A DNA stretch of 62,435 bases from an uncultured Bacteroidales bacterium (GCA_902776435.1 CACYQB010000018.1:1-62435); one strand, 5' to 3'. Counted from the stretch's first letter, positions 50,902-61,103 are shown. The notes: a model not told the origin generated them from the sequence alone. Translations and numbers: made by a program.

Positions 50902-50976
50902 ATGATTTCAGTTGTCAGTTTTCGGTCGTCAGTGTTCATGTGGGCCACGGCTTTGCCGTGGCAATTCCTCATTGAA

Positions 50977-51819
50977 TTAAAGCTCGTCGAAGCGGTTGAT
51001 CATCTCTTGAACAAGCATGGCCATGATGGGCTGGGCAGCGGCAGCGGCCTTCTGCACTTCCTCGTGGGAGGCTTTCTCGACAGCGCCCTCGACGCCCAGG
51101 TCGGTGATAATCGAGATGCCGAACACCTCGATGTCGCCGTGGCGTGCCACGATGACCTCGGGAACGGTGCTCATGCCGACGGCGTCACCACCGATGCGCC
51201 AGAAGTAGCGGTACTCGGCAGGCGTCTCAAAGGTCGGGCCCTGAGTGCCCACATACACACCTTCCATCAGGCGGATGCCTTTTTCCTTGGCGATGTCACG
51301 GGCCATCTGGACCAGGCGGGGGCTATAGGCGTCGACCATTGCAGGGAAGCGGGGACCGAGTTCGTTGATGTTCTTGCCATGCAGCGGATGCTCGGGGAAG
51401 ACATTGATGTGGTCGGTGATGACCATCAGGTCGCCCACCTTGAAGCTGGGATTCATGCCGCCTGACGCATTCGAGACAAACAGCGTCTTGATGCCGATGG
51501 CTTTCATCACACGGATGGGGAAGGTCACCTCCTGCATCGTGTAGCCCTCATAATAATGGAAACGGCCTTGCATGGCCATGATATACTTGTTGCCCAAGGT
51601 GCCGAAAATGAGGCGTCCCTTGTGGCCCTCGACAGTCGATACTGGGAAGTTGGGAACCTCTCCATAAGGAATCTCGACTTCGATATGAATGTGGTCAACC
51701 ACTGCACCGAGGCCGGTACCCAGGATGATAGCGGTCTTGGGCAGTTTGTTATTAACGCGTTTCTTGATAAATTCGCTGGTTTCCTGAATCTTGTCCAGCC
51801 AGTTGATTTCTTGTGCCAT
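50977..51819 (-). CDS. purine-nucleoside phosphorylase (trimeric type)
   Basis: This 280-residue PNP cleaves inosine/guanosine with phosphate to free base and ribose-1-phosphate. AIILGTGLGAVVD binds phosphate, QGRFHYYEGYTM contains the active-site His, and FVSNASGGMNPSFKVGDLMVITDHIN and VYVGTQGPTFETPAEYR are hallmarks of the trimeric PNP/MTAP family (punA-type). It lies between lpxK and thiL on the same strand. Confidence 0.95.
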   Translation of the reverse strand: MAQEINWLDKIQETSEFIKKRVNNKLPKTAIILGTGLGAVVDHIHIEVEIPYGEVPNFPVSTVEGHKGRLIFGTLGNKYIMAMQGRFHYYEGYTMQEVTFPIRVMKAIGIKTLFVSNASGGMNPSFKVGDLMVITDHINVFPEHPLHGKNINELGPRFPAMVDAYSPRLVQMARDIAKEKGIRLMEGVYVGTQGPTFETPAEYRYFWRIGGDAVGMSTVPEVIVARHGDIEVFGISIITDLGVEGAVEKASHEEVQKAAAAAQPIMAMLVQEMINRFDEL

Positions 51820-51884
51820 AAGCAGTCCTTTCTTCTTGATTAGAGTTTCTTGTTGTGTTGACGTTTAGAGTTGGAAAGAGCCCG

Positions 51885-52997
51885 TTATTCCTCTGGCTCG
51901 TTAATTTTGGCCACCAGATCGTCGATGAAGTTTGAGCCTTCCATCTCCAGGAATCCCACCTTCATGGGAATGTAGTAGATGCTGTTGCGCATTGTCGGTG
52001 GATAATACGGGTTGTTGAGGATGCGCACAGCATCTTTCTCGGTGGTGATGATAAATTTGCGTTTGCCCTCAAGTTCGTTAAAGACCTTGAAGATATCTGT
52101 GAAATCCCTGCGGGTGAAGAAATGATGGTCATCAAAATGCATCACCTTGATATTGGTCGAGAACTGGCGCAGGTAGCGCACTAACGGCTTGGGCGTGGCG
52201 ATGCCCGTCAAACACAGGATGGCATCGTCCTCACGCAGCCATTGCAGGGACGTGAGTTGTGGCGATTGAACAGGATATACCGGCACAGGGTCGGCATAGC
52301 GGATGTTGCTGAAGTACAGCTGTTGTGACGGGAACAGGTCCAGGTTCTTCTTCATCATCCTGATGTCCATCGCGGTGAGGTCGCTAGGACACTTGGTCAC
52401 AACGACCATATCGCAGCGCAGCAGGCGCTCGCCAGGCTCGCGCAGGGTTCCTAACGGCATCAGTTTGTCTTCATACGGAGGACGGTTGAAGTCTACGAGC
52501 ACCACGTTCACCTTAGGCTTCACATAACGGTGCTGGAAACCGTCATCCAGCAGGATGAGGTTGATGTCGGGGTCGATGCGCAGCAATTCGCGGATGCCCT
52601 TGCGCCGCTTTTCACACACGGCCAGGGTGATAAGGCCACCATACTTGCGGTAAATCTGGTAGGGCTCATCACCGATATCGCGCGGCGTCATGTTGTTGCT
52701 GGCCAGGATAAAGCCCTTGGTCTTGCGCTTGTAGCCACGGCTCAGCACCGCCACATGGTAGCGGTTGTAGAGTTTCTCGATGATATATTCCACGTGAGGG
52801 GTCTTGCCAGTGCCGCCCACGGTGATGTTGCCCACCGAGACAACCGGCACGTCAAACTCCTCTTGTGGCAGCAGGCCCATGTTGAACGCCGAGTTGCGTA
52901 ACCACACGCCGGCGCCATATCCCCATGAGAATGGCGTCAGCAGGGCGTTCATGATGGACTTGCGTTGGTCCTTATTGAGTATCTTGGACAGGTCCAT
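51885..52997 (-). CDS. lpxK: tetraacyldisaccharide 4'-kinase
   Basis: This 370-residue LpxK phosphorylates the 4' position of the lipid A disaccharide at the inner membrane. The N-terminal amphipathic/hydrophobic segment (PFSWGYGAGVWLRN) precedes the P-loop SVGNITVGGTGKTPHVEYI, and ILLDDGFQHRYVKP carries the catalytic acidic residues. It shows that the organism makes lipid A. It begins 38 bases after sppA. Confidence 0.96.
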   Translation of the reverse strand: MDLSKILNKDQRKSIMNALLTPFSWGYGAGVWLRNSAFNMGLLPQEEFDVPVVSVGNITVGGTGKTPHVEYIIEKLYNRYHVAVLSRGYKRKTKGFILASNNMTPRDIGDEPYQIYRKYGGLITLAVCEKRRKGIRELLRIDPDINLILLDDGFQHRYVKPKVNVVLVDFNRPPYEDKLMPLGTLREPGERLLRCDMVVVTKCPSDLTAMDIRMMKKNLDLFPSQQLYFSNIRYADPVPVYPVQSPQLTSLQWLREDDAILCLTGIATPKPLVRYLRQFSTNIKVMHFDDHHFFTRRDFTDIFKVFNELEGKRKFIITTEKDAVRILNNPYYPPTMRNSIYYIPMKVGFLEMEGSNFIDDLVAKINEPEE

Positions 52998-53035
52998 TAT
53001 AGAGATTTAGGTCTTAGATTTTGGACTTTTTTTGA

Positions 53036-54838
53036 TTACAGTTCAATTTCGGCTTCGGGCATGAGGCACAGGATCTGGTCACGGCCCATGATGCGCTGCA
53101 ACTGCTTGTGCCAGTCGTAGAGCAAGCCCATCTCGTTTTGCAGCCGGGCTTCATAGCGGCTCACCATGTACTTGTCGAGCAGAGCCATGAATTTGTCCTC
53201 GAGGGCGGGATAGTTCTGTGTCTTGTAGTCGTTGCCCAACTTGGCTTTGTTGGCTACCCATGCCACGGCCTCGCGAATGCCGCCGAACTCATCCACCAGA
53301 CCAATCTGCTTGGCGGTGACGCCATCCCACACGCGGCCTTCAGCAATCTGCTTGATGGAGTCTTGGGTGACGTGACGGCCGTCAGCGCAACGCTTGGTGA
53401 ACAGCTCATAACCCTGGTTGACCATATTCTGGAGTGCGGCGAGCTGGCCCGGAGTCAGCTTCTTGCCAACAGCTGCCATGTCAGCATTCTCGTTGGTCTT
53501 GACGCTTGCCATGTGCACGCCGAGCTTGTTCTCCACGAGTTCGCTAAAGCTGGGAATGACGCCAAAGATGCCGATTGAGCCCGTGATGGTCGTGCGTTCG
53601 GCAAAAATGCGGTCGGCGCCACATGAGATGTAGTAACCACCCGATGCGGCATAGTCACCCATCGAAACTGCCACGGGTTTGCCCTTGGCCTTGAAGTCCT
53701 GGATGGCTTTCCACAACTGCTCGCTACCGAAGGCGCTGCCGCCGGGTGAGTTCACCCTCAGCACCATGCCCTTGACATTGTCGTCATCCATGAGCTTGAG
53801 GATGGTCTTGCTCAGCCTCTCGCTGTTGATACCTTCCTCGCCTGCGCTCATGATGCCGCCGCTGCCGTCAATCTCACCCACGGCATATACTACGGCAATG
53901 TGGTCGCCGCTCGCGAAGTCCTCTAATGAGGAAGACACGTCGTCGGGGGTGACAAAATTCAGGTCATCCTTCATGTCAACCTCGGTGCGTGCGCGCAGGA
54001 TGTTCTCCATCTCGTTCTTATAGACCATCTTATCCACGAGCTTGTTCTTGATCAGGTCTTTGACATCAAAGGTCATGATGACGCTGTCACACAGGCTGTT
54101 CAGTGCCTCGGGCTGGATCTTGCGGTCGATGGCGATGCTGTCGACCATCTCTTTCCAAATGACGCCCAGGTAGTGTTCCTGCTGCAGACGGTTGGCATCG
54201 CTCATGTCATCGAGCATGTAAGGCTCCACAGCGCTCTTGAACGTGCCCACGCGAACGACCTGCATTTCCACACCCACCTTGTCAAACAATTTCTTCATGT
54301 AGGGCGTCACCGATGCCATACCGTGCAGGTCCACAGAGCCCACGGGGTTGATGTAGATGCTGTCGGCAGTGCTGGCCAGGTAATAGTCGGCCTGGGTAAT
54401 ACCCTCGTAGCCGTATGCGGCAATCCACTTGCCGCTCTTCTTGAATTCCTTGAGGGCACGGCGCAAGGTCTGCAAGGTGGCGGGAGCAGCGTCCACGCCA
54501 TTGCACTCGAGATAGATGCCGTCAACTTTATCATTTGTGGCTGCATTTTCGATGGCCGACAACAGGGTGTTCAAGCCTAATGAGGACTCCATGTCATTTC
54601 CCATCATCATCGACATCATGTCAAATGCACCTTCTCCTCCGCGTTCGTCAATGGTGTTGCCCAGGTCGATTTTCAGGATAGAGTGCTTAGAGATAATTCC
54701 GGATTTCTTGACACTGCCCATACTGCTCATCGAGCCCATGATTGCAAAACTCATGATCATTGCAGCAATCATAAAGAACATGAATGCTAAGAATGCGCCC
54801 ACAAATGAGCCGCACACGATAAGGATAAATTTCTTCAT
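53036..54838 (-). CDS. sppA: signal peptide peptidase SppA, 67K type
   Basis: This 600-residue protein has one N-terminal membrane helix (about 3-30) and two S49 domains. The N-terminal half has KKSGKWIAAYGYEGITQADYYLAS with the catalytic-lysine region. The C-terminal half has VLRVNSPGGSAFGSEQLW and MGDYAASGGYYISCGADRIFAE, with the catalytic Ser in AASGGYY. It degrades leftover signal peptides in the membrane. It is the first gene of the leftward cluster, with a -7 box (TATCTTTG) at 54963-54956. Confidence 0.95.
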   Translation of the reverse strand: MKKFILIVCGSFVGAFLAFMFFMIAAMIMSFAIMGSMSSMGSVKKSGIISKHSILKIDLGNTIDERGGEGAFDMMSMMMGNDMESSLGLNTLLSAIENAATNDKVDGIYLECNGVDAAPATLQTLRRALKEFKKSGKWIAAYGYEGITQADYYLASTADSIYINPVGSVDLHGMASVTPYMKKLFDKVGVEMQVVRVGTFKSAVEPYMLDDMSDANRLQQEHYLGVIWKEMVDSIAIDRKIQPEALNSLCDSVIMTFDVKDLIKNKLVDKMVYKNEMENILRARTEVDMKDDLNFVTPDDVSSSLEDFASGDHIAVVYAVGEIDGSGGIMSAGEEGINSERLSKTILKLMDDDNVKGMVLRVNSPGGSAFGSEQLWKAIQDFKAKGKPVAVSMGDYAASGGYYISCGADRIFAERTTITGSIGIFGVIPSFSELVENKLGVHMASVKTNENADMAAVGKKLTPGQLAALQNMVNQGYELFTKRCADGRHVTQDSIKQIAEGRVWDGVTAKQIGLVDEFGGIREAVAWVANKAKLGNDYKTQNYPALEDKFMALLDKYMVSRYEARLQNEMGLLYDWHKQLQRIMGRDQILCLMPEAEIEL

Positions 54839-54955
54839 CATAACTGTACAGTATTTAGTCGTTTGTTGTTCTAATTGATTTAATGTCAGACTTTTGCCAT
54901 TGTCTATGCGTGCTAGTGACGCATGCGTTTATTCGCTATACTACAAACTAAACTA

Positions 54956-54963
54956 CAAAGATA
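54956..54963 (-). promoter_or_regulatory. -7 promoter element of the sppA cluster
   Basis: TATCTTTG on the minus strand gives a leader of about 115 bases before sppA. CAAA at 54978-54981 is a -33 candidate but only 14 bases away. Confidence 0.45.
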
Positions 54964-55017
54964 AAATATTTTCGTGACAAAAAAGCAATTTCCTAGCAAA
55001 ATATTTTCTAAGACCTT

Positions 55018-55887
55018 TTAGGTTGTCTCATTGGGGTGCGTGAAATGGTGATGGCACCACAAGGCAATGGCAATGCTGGCAATGAGACTGGCTATCGCGA
55101 GCCAGGGGATGCCGCCGTCAGCCGAGAGGCCTATGTTGTCACCATAGCCTTCAGGCAGGACGCCATTGTTGGACAGGTAATTGAACACGACCACCGTGCT
55201 GTTATTCAGGGTGTGTGCAATGATGGGTACCCACAGGCTGCCCGTCCACACGAGCAGGTAACCTAACCACAGGCCGAGTACCATGCGGGGAATGAAGCCG
55301 TAGAACTGCAGGTGGATGGCACTGAACACAATGGCGACAATCCACACCACAGCATGGGTGCCCAGTCGGCTGTCCTGCATCGTGCGCAGCATGGCCCCGC
55401 GGAAGAGCATTTCCTCGCTCAATCCGGCCATAAAGCCAACCACAAACACGCAGGCAATCAGTTCTCCAATCGAGTGGATGTCAAGTAGTTCCTTGGTGAC
55501 GTCGGCGGCTTCATCCTCGCTGAGGCGCATCCACTGTTCGATACCGCTCATCCAGGAGGGCAGTGTCATTGCCTCATTGATACTTACAAGCCAATTCATG
55601 GCAGGCAGCGAGATGACAAAGAAGACTAGCACAATGATTACAGCCGTCCAACTTGGAGCACGGTCCAGGCACATCGCGTGATGCGGACGATGATAGAAAT
55701 ATGCCATGGCAGCAACTGCCGGTACGATGAAGGCAAGGAAGTCCTGCACGGTAAGCATTGAGAGCAGGCCTTGGCCCAAATAGGGGAGGATGATACTGAC
55801 AATACTGGCAACAATCAGCCCTGCTCCCATGAAGCACAGCAGCACGATCAGGCGGGTGCCTAATTTCATGTTGGTCTTTCTTTCCAT
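55018..55887 (-). CDS. CPBP family intramembrane metalloprotease
   Basis: This 289-residue polytopic membrane protein of the CAAX-protease/bacteriocin-processing family has about eight helices. The catalytic motifs are E158-E159-x3-R163 in GLSEEMLFRGAML, H192 in FSAIHLQFYG and H225-x3-N in IIAHTLNNS. The substrate is unknown. The start at 55887 is fixed by the promoter box TAATTTTG (55921-55914), which lies downstream of the longer alternative start at 55965. Confidence 0.92.
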   Translation of the reverse strand: MERKTNMKLGTRLIVLLCFMGAGLIVASIVSIILPYLGQGLLSMLTVQDFLAFIVPAVAAMAYFYHRPHHAMCLDRAPSWTAVIIVLVFFVISLPAMNWLVSINEAMTLPSWMSGIEQWMRLSEDEAADVTKELLDIHSIGELIACVFVVGFMAGLSEEMLFRGAMLRTMQDSRLGTHAVVWIVAIVFSAIHLQFYGFIPRMVLGLWLGYLLVWTGSLWVPIIAHTLNNSTVVVFNYLSNNGVLPEGYGDNIGLSADGGIPWLAIASLIASIAIALWCHHHFTHPNETT

Positions 55888-55913
55888 AATCTCGATTGAT
55901 TTTTTTTGATTTG

Positions 55914-55921
55914 CAAAATTA
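55914..55921 (-). promoter_or_regulatory. -7 promoter element of the CPBP gene
   Basis: TAATTTTG on the minus strand; leader of about 23 bases to 55887. Confidence 0.5.
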
Positions 55922-55981
55922 AACATTTTTTTACTTGTTCGGTCTAATAGACAGAAATTAATCACTTAAACCATCCAGATT

Positions 55982-56593
55982 ATGAAGAGAATATTATTAG
56001 CCTTAGGTGCACTGATGACAATGGGGTTGTGTGCGACAGCACAGACCATCATCGATGAGGTTGACATAGAAACCAGTGATAACGTGAAGTTGGAGGTGAT
56101 CACTCCTGCTGAGCCTGTTAAGGAAACTAAAAAGGAAATCAAGGAGCGAGAGAAACGCCTGCGTGAACTCAATGACGATGTGGCTTATGCTAAGGCCGCC
56201 AACTCGATGCGTCGTGGCTACTTTGTTCTTGTCGCCGACTTTATCGAGTTTGGCCGTTCGGGCTATCGCCACTATGCCATCAATGGTAACTCCAATTTCA
56301 TTCTGGTTCAGGCCGAAGACGGCATCTTCCAGTATGCCCTCAACATGGGCAATCCCGGTATCAATGGCCTCGGTGGATGCACCAACAAAGGCAAGGTGAC
56401 CAAGAAGCGCATTCAGTACAAGGACAATGGCGACGTGTTCATGCAGTTCTCCATAGTGGGTAGATCGATTGATATAGATATCGATATCACCCTGTACCAC
56501 AATTCTAATCAGGCCTTGGCCCACATCTATGGTTCCAACACCATCACCATGTATGGCGAAATTCTGCCGTACCGCGACAAAGATCACCGATAA
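55982..56593 (+). CDS. DUF4251 domain secreted protein
   Basis: This 203-residue protein has a signal peptide (cleavage after LCATAQ) and a charged helix (about 45-65, KKEIKEREKRLRELNDD). The DUF4251 domain includes GYFVLVADFIEF, NSNFILVQAEDGIFQYAL, NGLGGCTNKGKVT and a beta-rich end. The family is common in Bacteroidales and has no known function. It is divergent from the CPBP gene, and a strong hairpin follows at 56661. Confidence 0.88.
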   Translation: MKRILLALGALMTMGLCATAQTIIDEVDIETSDNVKLEVITPAEPVKETKKEIKEREKRLRELNDDVAYAKAANSMRRGYFVLVADFIEFGRSGYRHYAINGNSNFILVQAEDGIFQYALNMGNPGINGLGGCTNKGKVTKKRIQYKDNGDVFMQFSIVGRSIDIDIDITLYHNSNQALAHIYGSNTITMYGEILPYRDKDHR

Positions 56594-56660
56594 AATAATC
56601 CCCCATACGAAATGAATTTTATAAGCTAAAGCCGGTAATAGATGATTTGAACAAAGCCGC

Positions 56661-56696
56661 GCGCCCCGCCAGTTGACCGGCAACTAGGCGGGGCGC
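56661..56696. terminator. GC-rich hairpin between convergent genes
   Basis: GCGCCCCGCC (56661-56670) pairs with GGCGGGGCGC (56687-56696), and AGTTG/CAACT extends the stem inward around ACCGG with one bulged A. It probably serves both the DUF4251 gene and the leftward gene ending at 56720. Confidence 0.8.
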
Positions 56697-56719
56697 AATT
56701 TCTTATTGATGTTTGGTTG

Positions 56720-57340
56720 TTACTGGGTGCAAGAGGGTTCAGACAGTAACGGCTTGAACTCGTTCTCAAAGATTTCCTGTTTGATGATGCGGTAGTGGGG
56801 TGAATAGGCTTCCCGATAGTCGGGCGAGTGGCTGATGGCGTATTTTCGCTGTGCGAGCACCCCTTCAATGAAGGCCATGTCTTCTTGCTGATGAGCCAAT
56901 TCCAGTCCCATCTTGTCAATGACGGCTACAATCTCGTGCCATGTTTCTTTCCAGGTCTCGATGGTGGGACGCTCGGGATCGTTGGCGCTGCGCACAAAAG
57001 CGTCTAGCAGTTTTTCGGCTTGCACCTTACCTTCCATCACGGCGCGAAGGCTGACGCGTACATAGTTGCCGTTGATGCCGCAGGGCTCGTAATACCACGG
57101 CATCAGTTCATCCAGAGCGGTGGTCTCTAATTCCTGTTCGAGATAGGCCCTTGCCGAGGCTGTATCTCCGACTAGGTGCTCGGCTCCCATATAGTCCTGG
57201 AAACAAGACTTGTAGATGTCTAGAATGCGTGCTTTGGGGTACTGTGTCAGCATCTCCGATACCCAGGATTCCACATCTTGCGCCAGCATCATGGATGCGC
57301 AGCAAGTCGTCATCAATAGCAAACTCATGATTCTTCTCAT
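56720..57340 (-). CDS. secreted protein of unknown function
   Basis: I recognise no named family for this 206-residue protein. It has a signal peptide (MRRIMSLLLMTTCCASMMLAQ; cleavage near residue 21, with two cysteines inside). The mature part is mostly helical, with ILDIYKSCFQDYMGAEHLVGD, Y-Y-E-P-C-G-I-N-G-N-Y-V-R-V-S-L and a late S-H-S-P-D-Y-R-E-A-Y-S-P-H-Y-R-I-I segment rich in His and Tyr. It starts 11 bases after ligA stops and is probably co-transcribed with it. Confidence 0.75.
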   Translation of the reverse strand: MRRIMSLLLMTTCCASMMLAQDVESWVSEMLTQYPKARILDIYKSCFQDYMGAEHLVGDTASARAYLEQELETTALDELMPWYYEPCGINGNYVRVSLRAVMEGKVQAEKLLDAFVRSANDPERPTIETWKETWHEIVAVIDKMGLELAHQQEDMAFIEGVLAQRKYAISHSPDYREAYSPHYRIIKQEIFENEFKPLLSEPSCTQ

Positions 57341-57351
57341 GCCAGATGGAG

Positions 57352-59355
57352 TTATTTGATCATCTCTAAAAATTCATCCTCATTGATGATTTGGATGCCT
57401 AATTTGCGCGCTTTTTCTAATTTGGCAGGACCCATATTCTCTCCAGCAAGGATAAAGCTCGTTGCACTCGAGATGCTGCTCACGTTCTTGCCGCCGTTCT
57501 GTTCGATCATCGCTTTGTATTCCTCGCGGGAATGCTTGGCAAACACGCCGCTGATGACGACTTTCTTGCCCATCAGTTTATCGGTCTGGCCCGCTGTCTC
57601 TTCTTCACTGAGCGACATCTGCAAGCCAGCGGCGCGCAGGCGTTCAACGATGGCGCGGTTGCGCTCCTCGGCAAAGAAATCGACAATAGACTGGGCAATC
57701 TTGGGGCCTATTTCTGGAATGGCGGCCAATTGCTCGGCGGGCAGGCTCATCAGGGTGTCAATGTCGCGTGTGTGACGGGCCAGCACCTTGCCAGTTGTCT
57801 CGCCGACAAAGGGTATGGATAATGCAAAGATGACTCGGGCGTAGGGTACCTGCTTGCTGGCCTCAATGCCGCGCAGGATTCGCTGGGCGCTGCGTTCCTG
57901 GAAGCGGTCAAGGGCGACAAGTTTTTCCTGTGTGAGGTCATACAGGTCGGACACGTCGTTGACCAGGCCGCTCTTGTTAAGGATGACGGCAACTTCTTCG
58001 CCGATGCCGTCGATGTCCATCGCGTGGCGGCCCACGAAGTGCTCAATGCGGCCACAAATCTGTGGGCCGCAACCCCACTTGTTGGGACATACCCATGCCG
58101 CCTCGCCCTCGACGCGCTGCAGGGGCGTGCCACAGGCGGGACAATGGCTGATGAACGTAATTGGCTGGCTGTCGGGTTGGCGCTGTTTTTCGTCAACCCC
58201 AACAATCTTGGGGATGATTTCGCCTCCCTTTTCCACATAGAGCATGTCACCCTCGTGGATGTCCAGCTGTTCGATGATGTCTGCATTGTGCAGCGATGCG
58301 CGTTTGACGATGGTGCCGCTCAACAATACTGGGTCAAGGTTGGCCACTGGTGTGATGACACCCGTGCGTCCCACCTCAAACGAGACGAACTGCAACCGGG
58401 TGCATTCGCGTTCTGGGGCGAACTTGTAGGCAATCGCCCAGCGGGGGGATTTGGCCGTGGAGCCCAGGTTGAGTTGCTGGCGCAGGGAATTGATTTTGAA
58501 CACGAGGCCATCGGTGGCAACTGGCAGTTTTTTTCTCTCTACGTCCCAGTGGCCGATGAAGTCCTTCACGGCGTCGATACTGGGCAAGATGGACATTTCA
58601 CCCGTCTTGAATCCCCATCTCTTGAGAGCCATGATTCCCTCATAGTGACTCTCGAATGGCAGATTGTCACCCAGCAGGAAATAGAAGATGGCATCCAGGC
58701 CACGGCGCGCAACCTCGGCACTGTTCTGCAACTTGAGGGTGCCGGCGGCAGCGTTGCGGGGATTGGCAAACAAGGGCTCTTCGTTGAACTGGCGTTCCTC
58801 GTTGAGTTTCTCAAAACTCTTCCACGGCAGCAGGATTTCGCCACGGACCTCAAATTTGTCAGGCAAATCGTCCACACAAGTAATTTCGAGGGGCACCGTT
58901 TTGATGGTGATGACATTGGCGGTCACGTCATCACCCTGTACACCGTCGCCACGAGTCACGGCACGCACCAGACGGCCATGCTCATAGGTGACCGAAATCG
59001 ACGTGCCGTCATATTTCATCTCTCCCACGATCTCGCTTTTTTCTCCACCCAGGCCCTCTTGGGCACGACGCAGGAAATCCTGCACCTCTTCAATGCTGTA
59101 ACTGTTGGAAAGTGACATCATGGGACGCTCATGGCGCACTTGGACAAATCCCTTGCTGATGTCGCTGCCCACGCGTTGGGTAGGGGACAACGGGTCTTGG
59201 TATTGCGGGTAATCGCGTTCCAAATCCTGAAGCTCACGCAGCAATGCGTCAAATTCCTGATCGCTGACGGTGGGCATGTTCAGGACGTAATAATTGTGGT
59301 TGTGGCGGTTGATGATTTCCCGCAATTCTTTGATTCGCTGTTCAAATAAGTCCAT
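57352..59355 (-). CDS. ligA: NAD-dependent DNA ligase
   Basis: This 667-residue LigA seals nicks using NAD+. The Ia domain [17 protein letters not shown] precedes the adenylated Lys K114 in EMKYDGTSI. The OB-fold has [10 protein letters not shown] and the zinc finger CPACG, with [13 protein letters not shown]. Four HhH motifs include [19 protein letters not shown], and the C-terminal BRCT domain begins near [11 protein letters not shown]. The length is normal. Confidence 0.98.
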   Translation of the reverse strand: MDLFEQRIKELREIINRHNHNYYVLNMPTVSDQEFDALLRELQDLERDYPQYQDPLSPTQRVGSDISKGFVQVRHERPMMSLSNSYSIEEVQDFLRRAQEGLGGEKSEIVGEMKYDGTSISVTYEHGRLVRAVTRGDGVQGDDVTANVITIKTVPLEITCVDDLPDKFEVRGEILLPWKSFEKLNEERQFNEEPLFANPRNAAAGTLKLQNSAEVARRGLDAIFYFLLGDNLPFESHYEGIMALKRWGFKTGEMSILPSIDAVKDFIGHWDVERKKLPVATDGLVFKINSLRQQLNLGSTAKSPRWAIAYKFAPERECTRLQFVSFEVGRTGVITPVANLDPVLLSGTIVKRASLHNADIIEQLDIHEGDMLYVEKGGEIIPKIVGVDEKQRQPDSQPITFISHCPACGTPLQRVEGEAAWVCPNKWGCGPQICGRIEHFVGRHAMDIDGIGEEVAVILNKSGLVNDVSDLYDLTQEKLVALDRFQERSAQRILRGIEASKQVPYARVIFALSIPFVGETTGKVLARHTRDIDTLMSLPAEQLAAIPEIGPKIAQSIVDFFAEERNRAIVERLRAAGLQMSLSEEETAGQTDKLMGKKVVISGVFAKHSREEYKAMIEQNGGKNVSSISSATSFILAGENMGPAKLEKARKLGIQIINEDEFLEMIK

Positions 59356-59437
59356 TCGCTTAATGCTTTTAGTGATTTTAATGCGCTAAATTAGATGTTT
59401 TTTTTCAAAAATGAGGCTCTTGGTTTTATTTTTTATT

Positions 59438-59445
59438 ATTTTTGC
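59438..59445 (+). promoter_or_regulatory. -7 promoter element of the 60-residue lipoprotein gene
   Basis: TATTTTTG fits TAnnTTTG and lies 36 bases before the ATG at 59482. It excludes the longer in-frame reading from 59395. Confidence 0.45.
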
Positions 59446-59481
59446 AGTTCTAAGTGTATTGTTTATGGCCGTTGGGTATAT

Positions 59482-59664
59482 ATGAAAAAGATTTTAAAAT
59501 ATGTGAGACTTATTGCTGCTCTAGCTTTGATCACGACAATCAACAGTGGATGTTTCAGGCAGGATTACATGTTTGAGGATGGCGACTTTGATGGCATCGA
59601 GTTCTCAGACTATGACCTTATCCATAATGCAGAGCTCGATATGGACGACGTTGACCGCAATTAA
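59482..59664 (+). CDS. small lipoprotein, 60 residues, unknown function
   Basis: This tiny protein has a clear lipoprotein signal (MKKILKYVRLIAALALITTI, then NSGC, Cys 23) and a short acidic mature part rich in Asp and Glu (YMFEDGDFDGIEFSDYD and onward), with no recognisable domain. The mature chain is only about 37 residues. A -7 box precedes it and spt lies 176 bases downstream. It may be an envelope peptide similar to small acidic lipoproteins of other Bacteroidales. Confidence 0.65.
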   Translation: MKKILKYVRLIAALALITTINSGCFRQDYMFEDGDFDGIEFSDYDLIHNAELDMDDVDRN

Positions 59665-59772
59665 TGGTTTTTAGTATTTTTAAAAATCATTAAAAGGCGT
59701 GAAAGCCTGCATGATAGGATGTTATATGAAGTCCAACCATTAGATATGCCGCATTAAGTAATTTTTTTAACA

Positions 59773-59801
59773 TTTGCTTAAAGATTATTTTTATATATTT
59801 G
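59773..59801 (+). promoter_or_regulatory. promoter of spt
   Basis: TTTG (59773-59776), 17 bases and TATATTTG (59794-59801) give a leader of about 36 bases before 59841. The spacer is slightly short. Confidence 0.5.
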
Positions 59802-59840
59802 CAGCCAATTATAGAGTAATGTCATCATCGGCACCCGTCA

Positions 59841-61061
59841 ATGATGGCAAATCAAGAATTTAGATATAAGTATATGAATCTATTACAGAGCAAGTTAGCG
59901 CGATATGACGAGCCTCAGAAGGCTAAGGCCGCTGGGATTTATCCCTATTTTCGCGCCATCTCAAGCGAACAAGACACCGAGGTCCTCATGAATGGCAAGA
60001 AGGTGCTTATGTTCGGTTCAAATTGCTACTCTGGCCTGGTGAACGACGAGCGTATCAAGCGCGCCGCAATCGAGGCTACCGAAAAATATGGTACCGGTTG
60101 CGCCGGTTCTCCCTTCCTTAATGGCACACTTGACCTGCACAAGGAACTGGAACGTAAGCTCGCCGAGTACGAGGGTAAAGAGGATGCGATGATTTACAGC
60201 ACCGGTTTCGGTGTCAATTTGGGTGTCATCTCTACACTCACGGGACGTGAGGACTATATCCTGTGGGACGAGCAGGATCACGCTTCGATTATCGAAGGCC
60301 GCCGCCTCTCGTTCTCCAATTCTCTCAAGTACAAGCACAATGACATGGCCTCGCTTGAGGCCCAGCTCAAGAAGTGCGAGCCCGACCGCGTGAAACTCAT
60401 TGTCACCGACGGTGTCTTCTCTATGGAGGGCGACGTGTGCAAACTTCCTGATATCGTTGACCTGGCCCACAAATACAATGCCAGCATCATGGTGGATGAA
60501 GCCCATGGTATCGGCGTGTTCGGCGAGGGTGGACGCGGTGTGTGTGACCACTTCGGCCTGCGTGACGAGGTGGACCTCATCATGGGTACGTTCTCCAAGT
60601 CCATCGCTTCGCTGGGTGGTTTCATTGCAACCAGCAAGATTATTACCAACTACTTGCGTCACCATTCCCGCAGCTACATCTTCACGGCCAGCATCACGCC
60701 GGCTTCGACTGCAGCTGCAATGAAGGCTATCGATATCCTCATCGCCGAGCCTGAGCGTCAAGAGCACCTTTGGGACATTACTCACGAGGCATTGCAGGGC
60801 TTCCGTGAGATGGGATGTGAGATCGGTCACACCGAGACTCCCATCATTCCCCTGTTCATCCGTGACAACAACAAGACCTTTGCTATCACGCGCGACTTGT
60901 TGAACGAGGGCATCTTTGTCAATCCCGTCGTTTCGCCTGCAGTGGCGCCCAACGACACCCTCATCCGCTTCAGCCTCATGGCGACGCACACCCACGAGCA
61001 GGTGGCATTCGCCCTCGAGAAGATTCAGAAGGTCTTCCGCTCTTACGGACTCGTGCCTTGA
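59841..61061 (+). CDS. spt: serine palmitoyltransferase-type alpha-oxoamine synthase
   Basis: This 406-residue PLP enzyme of the alpha-oxoamine synthase family has DEAHGIG (219-225) and the PLP-lysine K253 in MGTFSKSIASLGGF. YGTGCAGSPFLNGTLDLHKELE, HASIIEGRRL and the C-terminal IRFSLMATHTHEQ fit the Bacteroidetes serine palmitoyltransferase (BT0870-like), which condenses serine with palmitoyl-CoA/ACP to start sphingolipid synthesis. 8-amino-7-oxononanoate synthase and 2-amino-3-ketobutyrate ligase are close relatives and cannot be fully excluded; the N-terminal length and context fit Spt better. No other sphingolipid gene is adjacent. Confidence 0.87.
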   Translation: MMANQEFRYKYMNLLQSKLARYDEPQKAKAAGIYPYFRAISSEQDTEVLMNGKKVLMFGSNCYSGLVNDERIKRAAIEATEKYGTGCAGSPFLNGTLDLHKELERKLAEYEGKEDAMIYSTGFGVNLGVISTLTGREDYILWDEQDHASIIEGRRLSFSNSLKYKHNDMASLEAQLKKCEPDRVKLIVTDGVFSMEGDVCKLPDIVDLAHKYNASIMVDEAHGIGVFGEGGRGVCDHFGLRDEVDLIMGTFSKSIASLGGFIATSKIITNYLRHHSRSYIFTASITPASTAAAMKAIDILIAEPERQEHLWDITHEALQGFREMGCEIGHTETPIIPLFIRDNNKTFAITRDLLNEGIFVNPVVSPAVAPNDTLIRFSLMATHTHEQVAFALEKIQKVFRSYGLVP

Positions 61062-61103
61062 TTGCGATAGAGATTATAACTGGATATAATATATTTAATG
61101 AGT

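Noticed and set aside
50272-51465. 397-codon open frame antisense to thiL and PNP
   Set aside because: It is a shadow of two well-identified genes and has no recognisable domain.
58024-59115. 363-codon open frame antisense to ligA
   Set aside because: It lies entirely inside ligA on the opposite strand and has no independent support.
60018-60995. 325-codon open frame antisense to spt
   Set aside because: It is a shadow of spt with no domain or promoter.
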